Source: Marmoricola sp. (GTDB taxonomy: Bacteria; Actinomycetota; Actinomycetes; Propionibacteriales; Nocardioidaceae). From it: a stretch of 51,256 nucleotides of DNA. The position numbers were made by a program, and so were the translations under genes. Of the stretch, positions 23,510 to 32,365 are shown piece by piece. The stretch covers positions 1 to 51,256 of the forward strand of contig NZ_JAOPXI010000059.1 of NCBI RefSeq assembly GCF_025965215.1, in the 5' to 3' direction. Under the pieces are notes generated by a model, which was not told the DNA's origin, searched no databases, and saw only the letters and a list, made by a program, of their open reading frames with translations. How positions within the stretch are numbered: position 1 is the first letter of the stretch; each line of letters begins with the position of its first letter.

Positions 23510-25393
23510 ATGCCCCCGACATCGATGACCCCCGGCACGATGCTGGCCGGCCGTTATCGCCTGGACGACCTGCTCTCGGAGCAGGACGGGGCTCGGTTCT
23601 GGCGTGCCACCGACACGGTGCTGGCGCGCAGCGTCGCGGTCCACGTGGTCGCGAGCTCGGACCCGAGGGCCGCGCCGGTCCTCGAGGCCGCGCGCCGGTC
23701 TGCCGGGGTCACCGAACCGCACTTCCTGCGCGTCCTGGACTGCGCCGACGTCGACGGCCTCACCTGGGTCATCAACGAGTGGGGCGAGGGGGTCTCGCTC
23801 GACGTGATGCTGGCCCGGGGAACCCTGCCCCCGATGCGGGCGGCGTGGTTGACGCGGGAGGTCGCCGAGGCGATCGCCGCGGCCCACGCCCGCGGGGAAT
23901 ACCACGGACGGCTCAACCCCGAGGCGGTCCTGGTCACCGAGGCGGGCGCCGTCAAGATCATCGGCTTCGTGGTCAATGCCGCCTTCGAGCGCACCACCAC
24001 CCCGTCGCCGTACGGACCGATCGGCCCGCGCGAGGCAGACGTGGTCGACCTCGCCGGCATCCTGTACGCCGCCCTGACCGGGCGCTGGCCCGGCGTCGCT
24101 CCGTCGGGACTGCCCCCGGCACCGCGGGTGGGCAGCCGTCCGATGCGTCCGCGCCAGGTCCGGGCCGGTGTGCCTCGCACGCTCGACGCGATCTGCGACC
24201 GGGTCCTGAACAAGGAGGCATCCGAGCACTCGATGCCGATCGAGACGGCCTTCGAGGTCGCCGCCGCGCTGAGCGACTACGTGGGCGACCCGGCTGCGGT
24301 CGCACCCTTGGATCTGCCGAGCATGCACGACGAGCCGTCACCGCCGGATCCGGTCTCCCTCGGCGACCCGGCAGACCCGGTGGCGACGGCACCCGCGGCA
24401 CCTTTCGCGGCACCCTTCTCTGGCCCGACCGCGGGGCCCGTGCCGGTGGCCGACCCGCCGTCACCCCCGCTCGTCGACCCCGAGGCAACGATGGCCTCAG
24501 CGGCCATGCTCGACGAGCTGGCCATCGAGTTCCTCGAGCCCGAGGAGTGGACTCCCGCCCCGCCGCCGCCTCCCTTCGAGCAGCCGCAGGATCGTCCCCT
24601 CTTCGCCGATCAGGAGCGGCGGGTACCGCCCGGGTCCGTGCCGCCGCCACCCGTGTCCGCTCCCACGCAGCCCGGCACACCCCCGCCGCCCGCCGAGCCG
24701 CGTCCAGACCGGTGGATGTTCGAGGACCACGAGGATTCGGCCGAGCCGAACTACCGCACCGGTCGACGCTGGCTGCGCCTCGCGCTGATCATCGTGCTCG
24801 TCCTGGCGATCGCCGCTGGGTCGTACCTGGCCTACACCTGGGGTCGCGACAAGAACCAGCCCGCGGGCTCTGCCGGCGCGTCCGCGACGGGTCCGCCGAC
24901 AGCCACGGTCACGACACCGGCGCCGGTACTCACCGGGACCCCGATCCCGATCGTCGGTGCCGGCGACTTCGACCCCGAGGGCGACCCGCCGCGCGAGAAC
25001 CCCAACCAGGTCGGCCGGGCGATCGACGGCAACCCGGCGACCGCCTGGCACACCATGGTCTACGTGGGCGACCCTCGCCTCGGCGGGCTCAAGAGCGGCG
25101 TCGGCCTGGTCGTGGACCTCGGCTCGGACCACGCCGTCTCCTCGGTCGAGCTGAAGCTCATCGGCTCGCCGACCGGGCTCGAGCTCTACGCGACGGCGCC
25201 GGGCGTCAACGACCCCCCGGTCGAGCTCGCGGACACCCAGCGGGTCGCAGGCTTCACGGCGACCGGGACGTCGGCCGCGATCCCGATCACGCCGACGATC
25301 CATACGCGCTACCTGCTGATCTGGCTGACCAAGCTTCCGGCCGTCCCCGGGGGCTTCCAGGGTGCGATCGCCGAGATCACGGTCCGGGGATGA
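23510..25393 (+). CDS. MurJ-associated membrane pseudokinase with discoidin-like outer domain
   Basis: This 627-residue protein matches the C-terminal half of mycobacterial MviN. Residues 10-260 form a kinase-like fold with the key residues lost. The VAIK lysine is replaced (VAVH, His45). The HRD catalytic aspartate is missing (HGRLNPEAV at 132-140), and DFG reads IGF (151-153). A Pro-rich linker follows, with one membrane segment at about 425-448 (LRLALIIVLVLAIAAGSYLAY). The outer domain resembles a discoidin/F5-8C sugar-binding fold (AIDGNPATAWHT, VVDLGSDHAVSSVELKL). In mycobacteria the phosphorylated pseudokinase recruits FhaA to control MurJ, so the same is inferred here. The stop overlaps the sigM start as ATGA. 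Confidence 0.85.
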   Translation: MPPTSMTPGTMLAGRYRLDDLLSEQDGARFWRATDTVLARSVAVHVVASSDPRAAPVLEAARRSAGVTEPHFLRVLDCADVDGLTWVINEWGEGVSLDVMLARGTLPPMRAAWLTREVAEAIAAAHARGEYHGRLNPEAVLVTEAGAVKIIGFVVNAAFERTTTPSPYGPIGPREADVVDLAGILYAALTGRWPGVAPSGLPPAPRVGSRPMRPRQVRAGVPRTLDAICDRVLNKEASEHSMPIETAFEVAAALSDYVGDPAAVAPLDLPSMHDEPSPPDPVSLGDPADPVATAPAAPFAAPFSGPTAGPVPVADPPSPPLVDPEATMASAAMLDELAIEFLEPEEWTPAPPPPPFEQPQDRPLFADQERRVPPGSVPPPPVSAPTQPGTPPPPAEPRPDRWMFEDHEDSAEPNYRTGRRWLRLALIIVLVLAIAAGSYLAYTWGRDKNQPAGSAGASATGPPTATVTTPAPVLTGTPIPIVGAGDFDPEGDPPRENPNQVGRAIDGNPATAWHTMVYVGDPRLGGLKSGVGLVVDLGSDHAVSSVELKLIGSPTGLELYATAPGVNDPPVELADTQRVAGFTATGTSAAIPITPTIHTRYLLIWLTKLPAVPGGFQGAIAEITVRG

Positions 25394-26058
25394 CCGACCT
25401 CGACGACCTCGACGACGCGGCCCTCGTCCTGGCCCATGCGGGCGGCGACCCCGATGCCTTCAGCGTCCTGTTCACCCGGCACCGTGATCGTCTCTGGGCC
25501 GTCGCCCTGCGGACGACCGGCAACCGCGAGGATGCCGCCGATGCGTTGCAGGAAGCGATGATCTCCGCCTACTCGCGGCTCGCCGACTTCCGGGGAGACG
25601 CGATGGTGACGACCTGGCTGCACCGGATCGTCGTCAACGCCAGCCTGGACCGACTCCGGCGCAACAAGGTACGCGCGGCACAGCCCCTGCCCGACGACCT
25701 CGAGACGCACGCCGCCCGCGGAACGCTCGTCGTGGAGACCTCGGTTTCGGCCGATCCCGAGCTCGAGGCCGTGCGCAGCGACCAGCGCTCGGCTGTCCTG
25801 GCAGCACTGGCCGCTCTTCCACCCGACCAGCGGGCGGCGCTCGTCCTGGTCGACATGGAGGGCTACCCCGTCGAGGAGGCCGCGCGGATGCTCGGCTGCC
25901 CCGCCGGGACGGTGAAGAGTCGTTGTGCGCGAGGGCGCCATCGCCTCGCCGGCATCCTGCGTGAGACCGGGGTCACCGGAACCGCAGAAGCCCCGAACGC
26001 GTCAGAGGGTGAGAAGGCAATGGACGACAGGACCACGACCAGAGGGGGTGCGCGATGA
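25390..26058 (+). CDS. sigM: ECF RNA polymerase sigma factor, SigM type
   Basis: This 222-residue ECF sigma factor has region 2 at about 15-85 (FSVLFTRHRDRLWAVALRTTGNREDAADALQEAM, then MVTTWLHRIVVNASLDRLRR) and region 4 at about 125-185 (LPPDQRAALVLVDMEGYPVEEAARMLGCPAGTVKSRCARGRHRL). Its place, between the MurJ module and an anti-sigma gene ahead of trxB, is that of sigM in mycobacteria. The ATG at 25390 overlaps the pseudokinase stop, and its own TGA overlaps the anti-sigma ATG, so the three genes are likely coupled. Confidence 0.92.
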   Translation: MTDLDDLDDAALVLAHAGGDPDAFSVLFTRHRDRLWAVALRTTGNREDAADALQEAMISAYSRLADFRGDAMVTTWLHRIVVNASLDRLRRNKVRAAQPLPDDLETHAARGTLVVETSVSADPELEAVRSDQRSAVLAALAALPPDQRAALVLVDMEGYPVEEAARMLGCPAGTVKSRCARGRHRLAGILRETGVTGTAEAPNASEGEKAMDDRTTTRGGAR

Positions 26059-26876
26059 CCGGTGACGACAACGTCGAACCGTCCTTCGACGATCCCTCCC
26101 ATGACGCCATCCGGGCCCTGCTCCGCGACGCACGCGCGGACGAACCGGTGCCCGCCGAGGTCGTGGCGCGCCTCGATGCGACCCTCGCCGAGCTGCGCGG
26201 ACCGGCCCCGGTCGCCGACCAGCCGCTCGCCGAGGTCGTCGCGCTGCGGCACCGCGTCGTGCGCCCCCGACTCCTGGTGGCCGCCGCTGCCGTGGTCGTG
26301 GTCGGGCTGGGCGGCGGCGGACTCGCCTTCGGTCTGGCGAACCGGAGCACGCATACCCCGCCGAACAGCGCCGCGTCGGCGAGCACGGCGACCAGCGAGC
26401 GCAGCCCGCTGACGACGACGCCGTCGGCGCAGACCGGCTTGAACCCGCTGGCAGCGAGTCCGGACACCCTGAGCAACCCGAACGACCTCGCGGCTCAGCG
26501 GGTCACCTCGTTCACCACAACAGGCTTCGCGCGCCAGGCGGCCGTCTTCGTCTCGGCGAATGCCACGTACGCGGCCGCTGGCGGGGCCGCCGCCTCGAGC
26601 GGCTCTGGAAGCGCCGGTGCGAGCAGCGGCACGACCGCCAGCGGAGTTCCGTCGCCGCCGAGCCCCTACCCGGCGCCCGCCGCGCCGGTCGCCACACCGA
26701 AGTCTGCGGCCACCTGCGTCACCCCGGTTGTCAGCGCTGCGGAGATCGTCCCGATCACCCTGGACGGCCAGCCGGCCACCCTGGTCCTGCACCCTGTGTC
26801 GGGCGGCAGCCAGCTGGTCGAGGCGTGGTCCTGTGACGGGACCCACGTGCTCGCCCACACCACCGTGCCGGGCTGA
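26055..26876 (+). CDS. Membrane anti-sigma factor paired with SigM
   Basis: This 273-residue protein has a cytoplasmic N-terminal domain of about 75 residues, one membrane segment ([22 protein letters not shown], about 75-97), and an outside domain rich in Ser, Thr, Ala and Pro before a C-terminal beta region with two cysteines. This is the layout of an RsmA-type regulator (Rv3912) that holds SigM until a signal arrives. The ATG overlaps the sigM stop. I see no zinc-binding HxxxCxxC motif in the N-terminal domain. Identification rests mainly on position and topology. Confidence 0.8.
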   Translation: MTGDDNVEPSFDDPSHDAIRALLRDARADEPVPAEVVARLDATLAELRGPAPVADQPLAEVVALRHRVVRPRLLVAAAAVVVVGLGGGGLAFGLANRSTHTPPNSAASASTATSERSPLTTTPSAQTGLNPLAASPDTLSNPNDLAAQRVTSFTTTGFARQAAVFVSANATYAAAGGAAASSGSGSAGASSGTTASGVPSPPSPYPAPAAPVATPKSAATCVTPVVSAAEIVPITLDGQPATLVLHPVSGGSQLVEAWSCDGTHVLAHTTVPG

Positions 26877-26921
26877 CACACGCACCCGCGGACACGGACG
26901 CGGCCGGGAATGGCCGGTGCC

Positions 26922-26927
26922 TAGGAT
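26922..26927 (+). promoter_or_regulatory. -10 box (TAGGAT) for trxB
   Basis: TAGGAT fits TAnnnT and leaves a leader of about 30 bases containing an AGAGCAGG ribosome site before the ATG at 26965. It suggests that trxB-trxA can be transcribed apart from the sigM operon. Confidence 0.45.
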
Positions 26928-26964
26928 TCGTTCTGCCACCAGTCCCAGTGAGAGCAGGCACCAC

Positions 26965-27930
26965 ATGTCCGACGCACCGCGCAACGTGATCATCATCGGC
27001 TCCGGCCCGGCCGGGTACACCGCGGCCGTGTACGCCGCCCGTGCGAACCTCGAGCCGCTCGTGTTCGAGGGCGCGGTCACCGCCGGTGGCGCTTTGATGA
27101 ACACCACCGAGGTCGAGAACTTCCCGGGCTTCCGGGACGGGATCCAGGGTCCGGCGCTGATGGACGAGATGCGCGCCCAGGCAGAGCGGTTCGGTGCCGA
27201 GCTGGTCACCGACGACGTGATCGAGGTCGACCTGACCGGCGACATCAAGATCGTCCGCACCGAGGAGGGCACCTTCACGGCCAAAGCCGTGATCCTGGCG
27301 ATGGGCTCGGGCTACAAGAAGCTCGGCAACCCCGACGAGGACCGGCTCTCGGGCCACGGCGTCTCCTGGTGTGCGACCTGCGACGGGTTCTTCTTCCGCG
27401 AGCAGCACATCGCCGTGGTCGGCGGTGGCGACTCGGCGGTCGAGGAGGCGACGTTCCTGTCGCGGTTCGGGTCCAAGGTGACCCTGATCGTCCGACGAGA
27501 CGAGCTGCGGGCCTCGAAGATCATGGCGGAGCGCGCTTTGGCCGACCCGAAGATCGACATCGCCTGGAACTCCGCGGTCGAGCACATCCACGGTGACGAC
27601 AAGCTCACCGGGGTGACGCTGAAGGACACCGTCACCGGTGAGACCCGGGAGCTGGACGCGACCGGCCTGTTCATCGCCATCGGTCACGACCCGCGTTCCG
27701 AGCTGCTCGGCGGTCAGGTCGACCTCGACGATGAGGGCTACGTCCTCGTCTCCGACCGCAGTACCCGGACCAACCTGTCCGGGGTGTTCGCCTGCGGCGA
27801 CCTGGTCGACCACACCTACCGTCAAGCGATCACCGCGGCCGGCAGCGGATGTGCCGCAGCCCTGGACGCCGAGCGGTTCCTGGCCGACCTGGAGCACGCC
27901 GCTCACCAGGCGGTCGCAGCACACGCCTGA
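26965..27930 (+). CDS. trxB: Thioredoxin-disulfide reductase
   Basis: This 321-residue flavoprotein passes electrons from NADPH to thioredoxin. It has the FAD motif [18 protein letters not shown] (9-26), the redox pair in SWCATCDG (Cys136 and Cys139), the NADPH motif [12 protein letters not shown] and a C-terminal FAD motif [10 protein letters not shown]. The frame continues upstream, but the ATG at 26965 begins the conserved domain and follows a ribosome site. Thioredoxin lies 81 bases downstream, giving the complete cytoplasmic thiol system next to SigM, which in mycobacteria responds to redox and envelope stress. Confidence 0.96.
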   Translation: MSDAPRNVIIIGSGPAGYTAAVYAARANLEPLVFEGAVTAGGALMNTTEVENFPGFRDGIQGPALMDEMRAQAERFGAELVTDDVIEVDLTGDIKIVRTEEGTFTAKAVILAMGSGYKKLGNPDEDRLSGHGVSWCATCDGFFFREQHIAVVGGGDSAVEEATFLSRFGSKVTLIVRRDELRASKIMAERALADPKIDIAWNSAVEHIHGDDKLTGVTLKDTVTGETRELDATGLFIAIGHDPRSELLGGQVDLDDEGYVLVSDRSTRTNLSGVFACGDLVDHTYRQAITAAGSGCAAALDAERFLADLEHAAHQAVAAHA

Positions 27931-28011
27931 GACCCTGCGGCGTGGGAATCTTTGTCCCCGGCGCCGTGTTCAATCATCAGTAGCCACCACCGAGCCAACC
28001 GAGGAGCAACC

Positions 28012-28338
28012 ATGGCCGACCTTCAGGCCGTCACCGACGCCGACTTCGAGACCGAGGTCCTCAAGTCCGAGACCCCCGTGCTCGTGGACTTCTGGGCCGA
28101 GTGGTGCGGTCCCTGCCGCCAGGTCGCGCCGATCCTCGACGAGATCGCCAAGGAGCACAGCGACAAGCTGCGCCTGGTGAAGATGAATGTCGACGAGAAC
28201 CCCGTCACCCCCGCGACGTACCGCGTCACCGGCATCCCGACGCTCAACGTGTACGTCGGCGGCGAGGTGGTCAAGCAGATCGTCGGTGCCAAGCCCAAGG
28301 CGGCGCTGCTGCGCGAGCTCGCGGACATCATCGGCTGA
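28012..28338 (+). CDS. trxA: Thioredoxin
   Basis: This is a 108-residue thioredoxin with the WCGPC active site (Cys32, Cys35), the conserved FWAEWCGPCRQ helix start, and the cis-proline segment GIPTLNVY. It is reduced by the neighbouring TrxB. The frame is open from 27952, but GAGGAG seven to twelve bases upstream and the family length fix the ATG at 28012. Confidence 0.97.
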   Translation: MADLQAVTDADFETEVLKSETPVLVDFWAEWCGPCRQVAPILDEIAKEHSDKLRLVKMNVDENPVTPATYRVTGIPTLNVYVGGEVVKQIVGAKPKAALLRELADIIG

Positions 28339-28355
28339 CCACACCCCGAGCCACC

Positions 28356-28409
28356 ACGGACGCCGGAAGCCCCCGATTCTTCTGTCGGGCTAGTGTTCCC
28401 GGCGTCCGT
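28356..28409 (+). promoter_or_regulatory. Nested inverted repeats with a -10 box between trxA and cwlM
   Basis: An 11-bp perfect inverted repeat (28356-28366 with 28399-28409) encloses a second hairpin (AGCCC..CGA with TCGGGCT, about 28368-28391) and a TAGTGT -10 box (28391-28396). It could end the trxA transcript and at the same time carry the cwlM promoter. Confidence 0.45.
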
Positions 28410-28458
28410 TCTGTTTGAGTGGACCTGCGTGCGCGGGCAACGAATCGGGAGGACTGCG

Positions 28459-29628
28459 TTGGACACGACCTTCCGTCGCGGTGACGCCGGTCCCGCGGTC
28501 TCGCAGATCGTGGATCTCCTTGCCCAGGCGGGTTTCCTGGAGGGTGATCTCCCGACGTCGTACGACGAGGGCGTGGAGCTCGCGGTACGCACCTTCCAGC
28601 AGCAGCGCGGGCTGCACGTCGACGGGATGGTCGGGCAGGCCACCTTCCGTCGCCTCGACGAGGCCCGGTGGACCCTCGGCGACCGGATCCTGACGTACCT
28701 CCCGGGCAACCTGATGGCCGGGGACGACGTGTATGCGTTGCAGCGCCGGCTGCTCGAGCTGGGATTCAAGATCGGTCGGGTCGACGGCTACTTCGGTGCC
28801 GAGACCGAAGCCGGCCTGCGCGAGTTCCAGCGCAACGTCGGAGTCCCGGCCGATGGCACCTGCGGACCATTCACCCTCAAGATGCTCGCCCAGCTTGCCC
28901 CGATGGTCAGCGGCGGTGCACCCAACGCGATGCGCGCCCAGGAGCGGATCCGCGACGCCGGGCCCCAGCTGGGCGGCAAGATCGTGGTGATCGACCCGTC
29001 CCGCGGCCTGCACCTCCCCGCCGAGTACCTCGCGCCTGCCGCCGAGATCGTGCACGACCTTGCCGCGCGGATCGAGGGTCGTCTGGTCGCCACCGGTGTC
29101 CAGGCGTTCCTGACTGCTTCCCGGACCGGTCGGCACCGTGCGCCGGACACCGACGAGAGCGAGCACGTCGAGGAGTTCGAGCGGGCGACCTTCGCCAACC
29201 GGGCGCACGCACACCTGTGCGTCTCACTGGCCGTCGACGCGTCCTCGAACCCGGATGCGTGCGGGGTCGCGACGTACTTCTTCGGTTCGGACAAGCACAA
29301 CACCAGGTCCTCGACGGGCGAGCGGTTCGCGAGCCTGGTCCAGCGCGAGATCGTCGCACGCACCGACCTGGTCGACCTGCGCTGCCACCCCAAGGCGTGG
29401 GAGTTCCTGCGCCGCACCCGGATGCCGGCCGTCCAGCTCGACGCTGGCTACCTGTCGAACCCGGGCGATGCCCGGCGCCTCGGTGATCCCGGCTTCCGCG
29501 ACGTGCTCGCCGAGGCGGTCGTGGTCGCCGTCCAGCGGTTCTACCTCAGCCCGGAGACGGACGCGCACACGGGAGTCCTGCGTCTCAGTGAGCTGCGCGC
29601 GGCGCTGGGCGCGGAGCCGGCGCACTGA
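28459..29628 (+). CDS. cwlM: CwlM-like protein: PG-binding domains plus degenerate amidase_3 domain
   Basis: The protein has 389 residues and no signal peptide. Two peptidoglycan-binding-1 repeats are at about 4-70 and 82-145, followed by an N-acetylmuramoyl-L-alanine amidase_3 fold at about 175-375. The zinc and catalytic positions are altered. The usual DPGHGG reads DPSRGL, the SxHAN strand reads SLAVDAS, and the catalytic ExGFxSN reads LDAGYLSN. It is thus unlikely to be an amidase. In M. tuberculosis the cytoplasmic CwlM activates MurA, and this protein fits that role. TTG at 28459 is chosen because GGAGG lies six bases before it; the GTG at 28393 lies in the -10 box. The 3' end overlaps the convergent GNAT gene by 44 bases. 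Confidence 0.85.
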   Translation: MDTTFRRGDAGPAVSQIVDLLAQAGFLEGDLPTSYDEGVELAVRTFQQQRGLHVDGMVGQATFRRLDEARWTLGDRILTYLPGNLMAGDDVYALQRRLLELGFKIGRVDGYFGAETEAGLREFQRNVGVPADGTCGPFTLKMLAQLAPMVSGGAPNAMRAQERIRDAGPQLGGKIVVIDPSRGLHLPAEYLAPAAEIVHDLAARIEGRLVATGVQAFLTASRTGRHRAPDTDESEHVEEFERATFANRAHAHLCVSLAVDASSNPDACGVATYFFGSDKHNTRSSTGERFASLVQREIVARTDLVDLRCHPKAWEFLRRTRMPAVQLDAGYLSNPGDARRLGDPGFRDVLAEAVVVAVQRFYLSPETDAHTGVLRLSELRAALGAEPAH

Positions 29629-30271
29629 CCGCCTGCCCGGCGGCCCGCGGCGCCGGGTGCGGAGCGGGATGCCGTACTGGTCGCTTGAGTCCACCGAGGA
29701 GCTTCTCGGCCGCGGCCTCGAACTCGCGCCGCCACGTCAGCGTGGTCCGCAGGTCCATCCGCATCCGCGGGTTTCGCGCGTGCGCACGATGCGTGCGGAA
29801 CCCGACGGCGAGCAGGAAGTCCGTGGGCAGTACGCAGCTTCCCTCGCGCGGGCGGTGAGCCCCGAACGCCTCGACGGCTCCGATCCCGCCGTGGCGGATC
29901 AGGTCCTTGGCCATCGACTGGATCAGGACCCGGGCCAGGCCCTGGCCGCGGAAGCCGGGATCGATGTAGGCGCTCGCCAGCAGGACCGCATCCGGACTCA
30001 CCGGAGCGGTGGCGAAGCCGTCGGCCCCAGGCAGATGCAGCGCCGGCGCCCAGAGCACGTGGCCGACGACCTGGTCGTCGACGCTGATCACGCGCCCGAC
30101 CGACCCCCACTCGCGCAGCATGGAGGAGACCCAGGCTGCCTTCTCCTCGGCTTCGTGCCCACGGATCTGGCCGCGCCGTACCGGATCGAACTCCCAGAAG
30201 GTGCACGACGAACAGTGACCGGGCAACCGGGCGAGGTTGTCCAGGGTCAGGCGTTCGACCTTGCGGGCCAC
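29585..30271 (-). CDS. GNAT family N-acetyltransferase
   Basis: This 228-residue protein carries a GNAT core: a beta strand VGRVISVDDQVVGHVLW, the acetyl-CoA loop DPGFRGQGLARVLIQSMAKDL at about 117-137, and a later strand with FLLAVGFRTHRAH. The first part has a Cys-x2-Cys pair in HCSSCTFWEF (19-28) that is uncommon in the family. The C-terminal 30 residues are Pro- and Ala-rich and overlap the cwlM gene. It occupies the place of Rv3916c. The substrate is unknown. GTG at 30271 lies six bases after a TACGAT box, so the transcript is probably leaderless. Confidence 0.8.
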   Translation of the reverse strand: MARKVERLTLDNLARLPGHCSSCTFWEFDPVRRGQIRGHEAEEKAAWVSSMLREWGSVGRVISVDDQVVGHVLWAPALHLPGADGFATAPVSPDAVLLASAYIDPGFRGQGLARVLIQSMAKDLIRHGGIGAVEAFGAHRPREGSCVLPTDFLLAVGFRTHRAHARNPRMRMDLRTTLTWRREFEAAAEKLLGGLKRPVRHPAPHPAPRAAGQAVSAPAPRPAPRAAH

Positions 30272-30277
30272 CCGATC

Positions 30278-30283
30278 ATCGTA
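30278..30283 (-). promoter_or_regulatory. -10 box (TACGAT) of a leaderless promoter for the GNAT gene
   Basis: On the minus strand TACGAT ends six bases before the GTG at 30271. It falls in the 15-base gap after the aminotransferase stop. Confidence 0.5.
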
Positions 30284-30286
30284 GGG

Positions 30287-31504
30287 CTACTGCCGCAGCG
30301 TGCCGAGGAAGTCAGCGATCCGGCCGATCCCGTCGGTCAGGGTGTCCATGTCGGGCAGCGTCACGAGCCGGAAGTGGTCCGGCTCGAACCAGTTGAAGCC
30401 GGTCCCGTGCGTAACCAGGATCTTCTTGGCCCTGAGCAGCTCGATCACGAACTTCTCGTCGTCGACGATGCCGAACATCTCGGTGTCGAGCTTCGGGAAG
30501 CAGTACAGCGCCCCCTGCGGCTCGACACAGGTCACGCCGTCGATCTCGTTGAGCATCGCGCTGGCAGCCTTGGACTGTTCGTAGAACCTGCCACCCGGGA
30601 CGATGTACTCGTTGACGGACTGGTAGCCACCCAGCGCCGTCTGGATGGCGTGCTGCGCGGGCACGTTGGAGCACATCCGCATGTTCGCGAGCAGGGTCAG
30701 GCCCTCGAGGAAGTCCTCGGCCATGTGCCGGGGTCCCGAGATCATCACCCAGCCGGCACGGTAGCCGCACACCCGGTACGCCTTGGACAGACCGCTGAAG
30801 GTCAGGCAGAGCACGTCGTCGCCCGCGTAGGTCGCACTGTGCCGGTGCACCGCGTCGTCGAAGATGATCTTCTCGTAGATCTCGTCGCTGAAGACGACCA
30901 GCTCGTGCCGCCGCGCGATGTCGACGAGGCCGCGTACGACCTCCTCGCTGTAGACGGCGCCGGTCGGGTTGTTCGGGTTGATGATCACCAACCCATGGGT
31001 GTTGGGGGTGATCTTCGCCTCGATGTCGGCCAGGTCCGGGTTCCAGCCGTTCTCCTCATCGCACCGGTAGTGCACGGGAGTACCGCCGGACAGGGTCACC
31101 GCGCCGGTCCACAGCGGGTAGTCCGGAGCAGGAACGAGGATCTCGTTGCCGTCGTCGAGGAACGCCTGCAGGACCAGGCTGATCAGCTCGGAGACTCCGT
31201 TGCCGATGAACACGTCGTCGACCTGGGTGTCGGTCAGTCCGCGACCCTGGTAGTACTGCGCGACCGCCGTACGAGCGGAGTAGATGCCGCGGGAGTCGGA
31301 GTAGCCCTGGGCCTCGGGCAGGTTGTGCACCATGTCGGCGACGATCGCCTCGGGCGCCTCGAAGCCGAACGGGGCCGGGTTGCCGATGTTCAGCTTGAGG
31401 ATCTTGTGCCCTTCGGCCTCGAGCCGCTGTGCCTCGACCAGGATCGGACCTCGTACGTCGTAGCGGACGTGCTGGAGCTTCCGGCTCTGGACGATGCGGC
31501 GCAT
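30287..31504 (-). CDS. Pyridoxal-phosphate aminotransferase, AlaA-like
   Basis: This 405-residue fold-type I class I/II aminotransferase shows GNGVSELISL, the PNNPTG motif (177-182), the SDEIYE aspartate segment and the PLP lysine Lys241 in SGLSKAYR. An arginine for the substrate carboxylate is expected in the C-terminal FRLVTLPD region. The N-terminus (LQHVRYDVRGPILVEAQRLEAEGHKILKLNIGNP) is that of the AlaA/AspC-like group that makes alanine from pyruvate and glutamate. It is cytoplasmic. Alanine supply for peptidoglycan would fit the neighbourhood, but that is inference. Confidence 0.88.
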   Translation of the reverse strand: MRRIVQSRKLQHVRYDVRGPILVEAQRLEAEGHKILKLNIGNPAPFGFEAPEAIVADMVHNLPEAQGYSDSRGIYSARTAVAQYYQGRGLTDTQVDDVFIGNGVSELISLVLQAFLDDGNEILVPAPDYPLWTGAVTLSGGTPVHYRCDEENGWNPDLADIEAKITPNTHGLVIINPNNPTGAVYSEEVVRGLVDIARRHELVVFSDEIYEKIIFDDAVHRHSATYAGDDVLCLTFSGLSKAYRVCGYRAGWVMISGPRHMAEDFLEGLTLLANMRMCSNVPAQHAIQTALGGYQSVNEYIVPGGRFYEQSKAASAMLNEIDGVTCVEPQGALYCFPKLDTEMFGIVDDEKFVIELLRAKKILVTHGTGFNWFEPDHFRLVTLPDMDTLTDGIGRIADFLGTLRQ

Positions 31505-31600
31505 GCGGCCAGTCTCGCAGAGCCGGGCTCGGACTCGCCGGGGTTATCTGCCACATGACACGATCGGGGCAACACTTCCCCACGTTCGAGGACCGGTCCC

Positions 31601-32365
31601 ATGCGCGACATCGTCTACCCCGTGGTCATAGCGGCCGCCAGGACCTGGTTCCGGCTCGGTGACATCACCATCAACATGACCGGTCAGGAGCACATCCCCA
31701 CCGAGGGCCCCGCCCTGCTCGCGGTCAACCACCTCTCGTTCGTCGACTACGTGATGGCGGGCTACCCGGGCGCCGAGCGCGGCCGGCTGACCCGGTTCAT
31801 GGCCAAGAAGGAGGTCTTCGACCATCGGGTAGGAGGCCCGGTGATGCGGTCGTTCCACCACATCGCGATCGACCGGTCCTCGGGACAGGGCGGGATGGAG
31901 GAAGCCAGGCGCTACCTGGACGCCGGCGAGATCGTCGGCATCTTTCCCGAGGGGACGATCTCGCAGAGCTTCGAGCTCCAGCCCCTGAAGACCGGCGCCG
32001 TCCGGATCGCGGCGGACGCAGGCGTTCCGTTGATCCCGATCGTGCTGTGGGGTACCCAACGCATCCTGACCAAGGGCAAGCCGCGCGACTTCAGCCGGCA
32101 CAAGACGATCGGGGTCGAGGTCGGCGAGCCGATGCACCCGACGCCCGAGGACAACCCGAACGTGGTCACCAAGGAACTCCAGTCCCGGATGGAGGCCATG
32201 CTCGACCGGCTGATCACAGCGCACCCTGCCGAGGAGCAGCCACCGGGATCCTGGTGGCTCCCGGCGTCCCACGGCGGCTCCGCGCCGACTCCGGAGGAGG
32301 CGGCGGCGATGTACGCCGAGGAACGACGCAAGCGCGCCGAGCGCAAGGCCCAGAAGCGCTCCTGA
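31601..32365 (+). CDS. 1-acyl-sn-glycerol-3-phosphate acyltransferase (PlsC family)
   Basis: This 254-residue acyltransferase carries the Hx4D motif as NHLSFVDY (His44, Asp49) and the glycerol-phosphate motif FPEGTIS at about 111. There is a hydrophobic N-terminus and a basic, Glu-rich C-terminal tail. The family makes phosphatidic acid at the inner membrane; some actinobacterial members act on other acceptors. It is divergent from the aminotransferase and convergent with parB. A CGGTCCC-rich leader precedes the ATG, and no clear ribosome site is seen. Confidence 0.87.
   Translation: MRDIVYPVVIAAARTWFRLGDITINMTGQEHIPTEGPALLAVNHLSFVDYVMAGYPGAERGRLTRFMAKKEVFDHRVGGPVMRSFHHIAIDRSSGQGGMEEARRYLDAGEIVGIFPEGTISQSFELQPLKTGAVRIAADAGVPLIPIVLWGTQRILTKGKPRDFSRHKTIGVEVGEPMHPTPEDNPNVVTKELQSRMEAMLDRLITAHPAEEQPPGSWWLPASHGGSAPTPEEAAAMYAEERRKRAERKAQKRS

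Noticed and set aside
29138-31558. An 800-residue plus-strand frame across the GNAT and aminotransferase genes
   Set aside because: Both minus-strand genes have clear catalytic motifs; the plus-strand frame has none.
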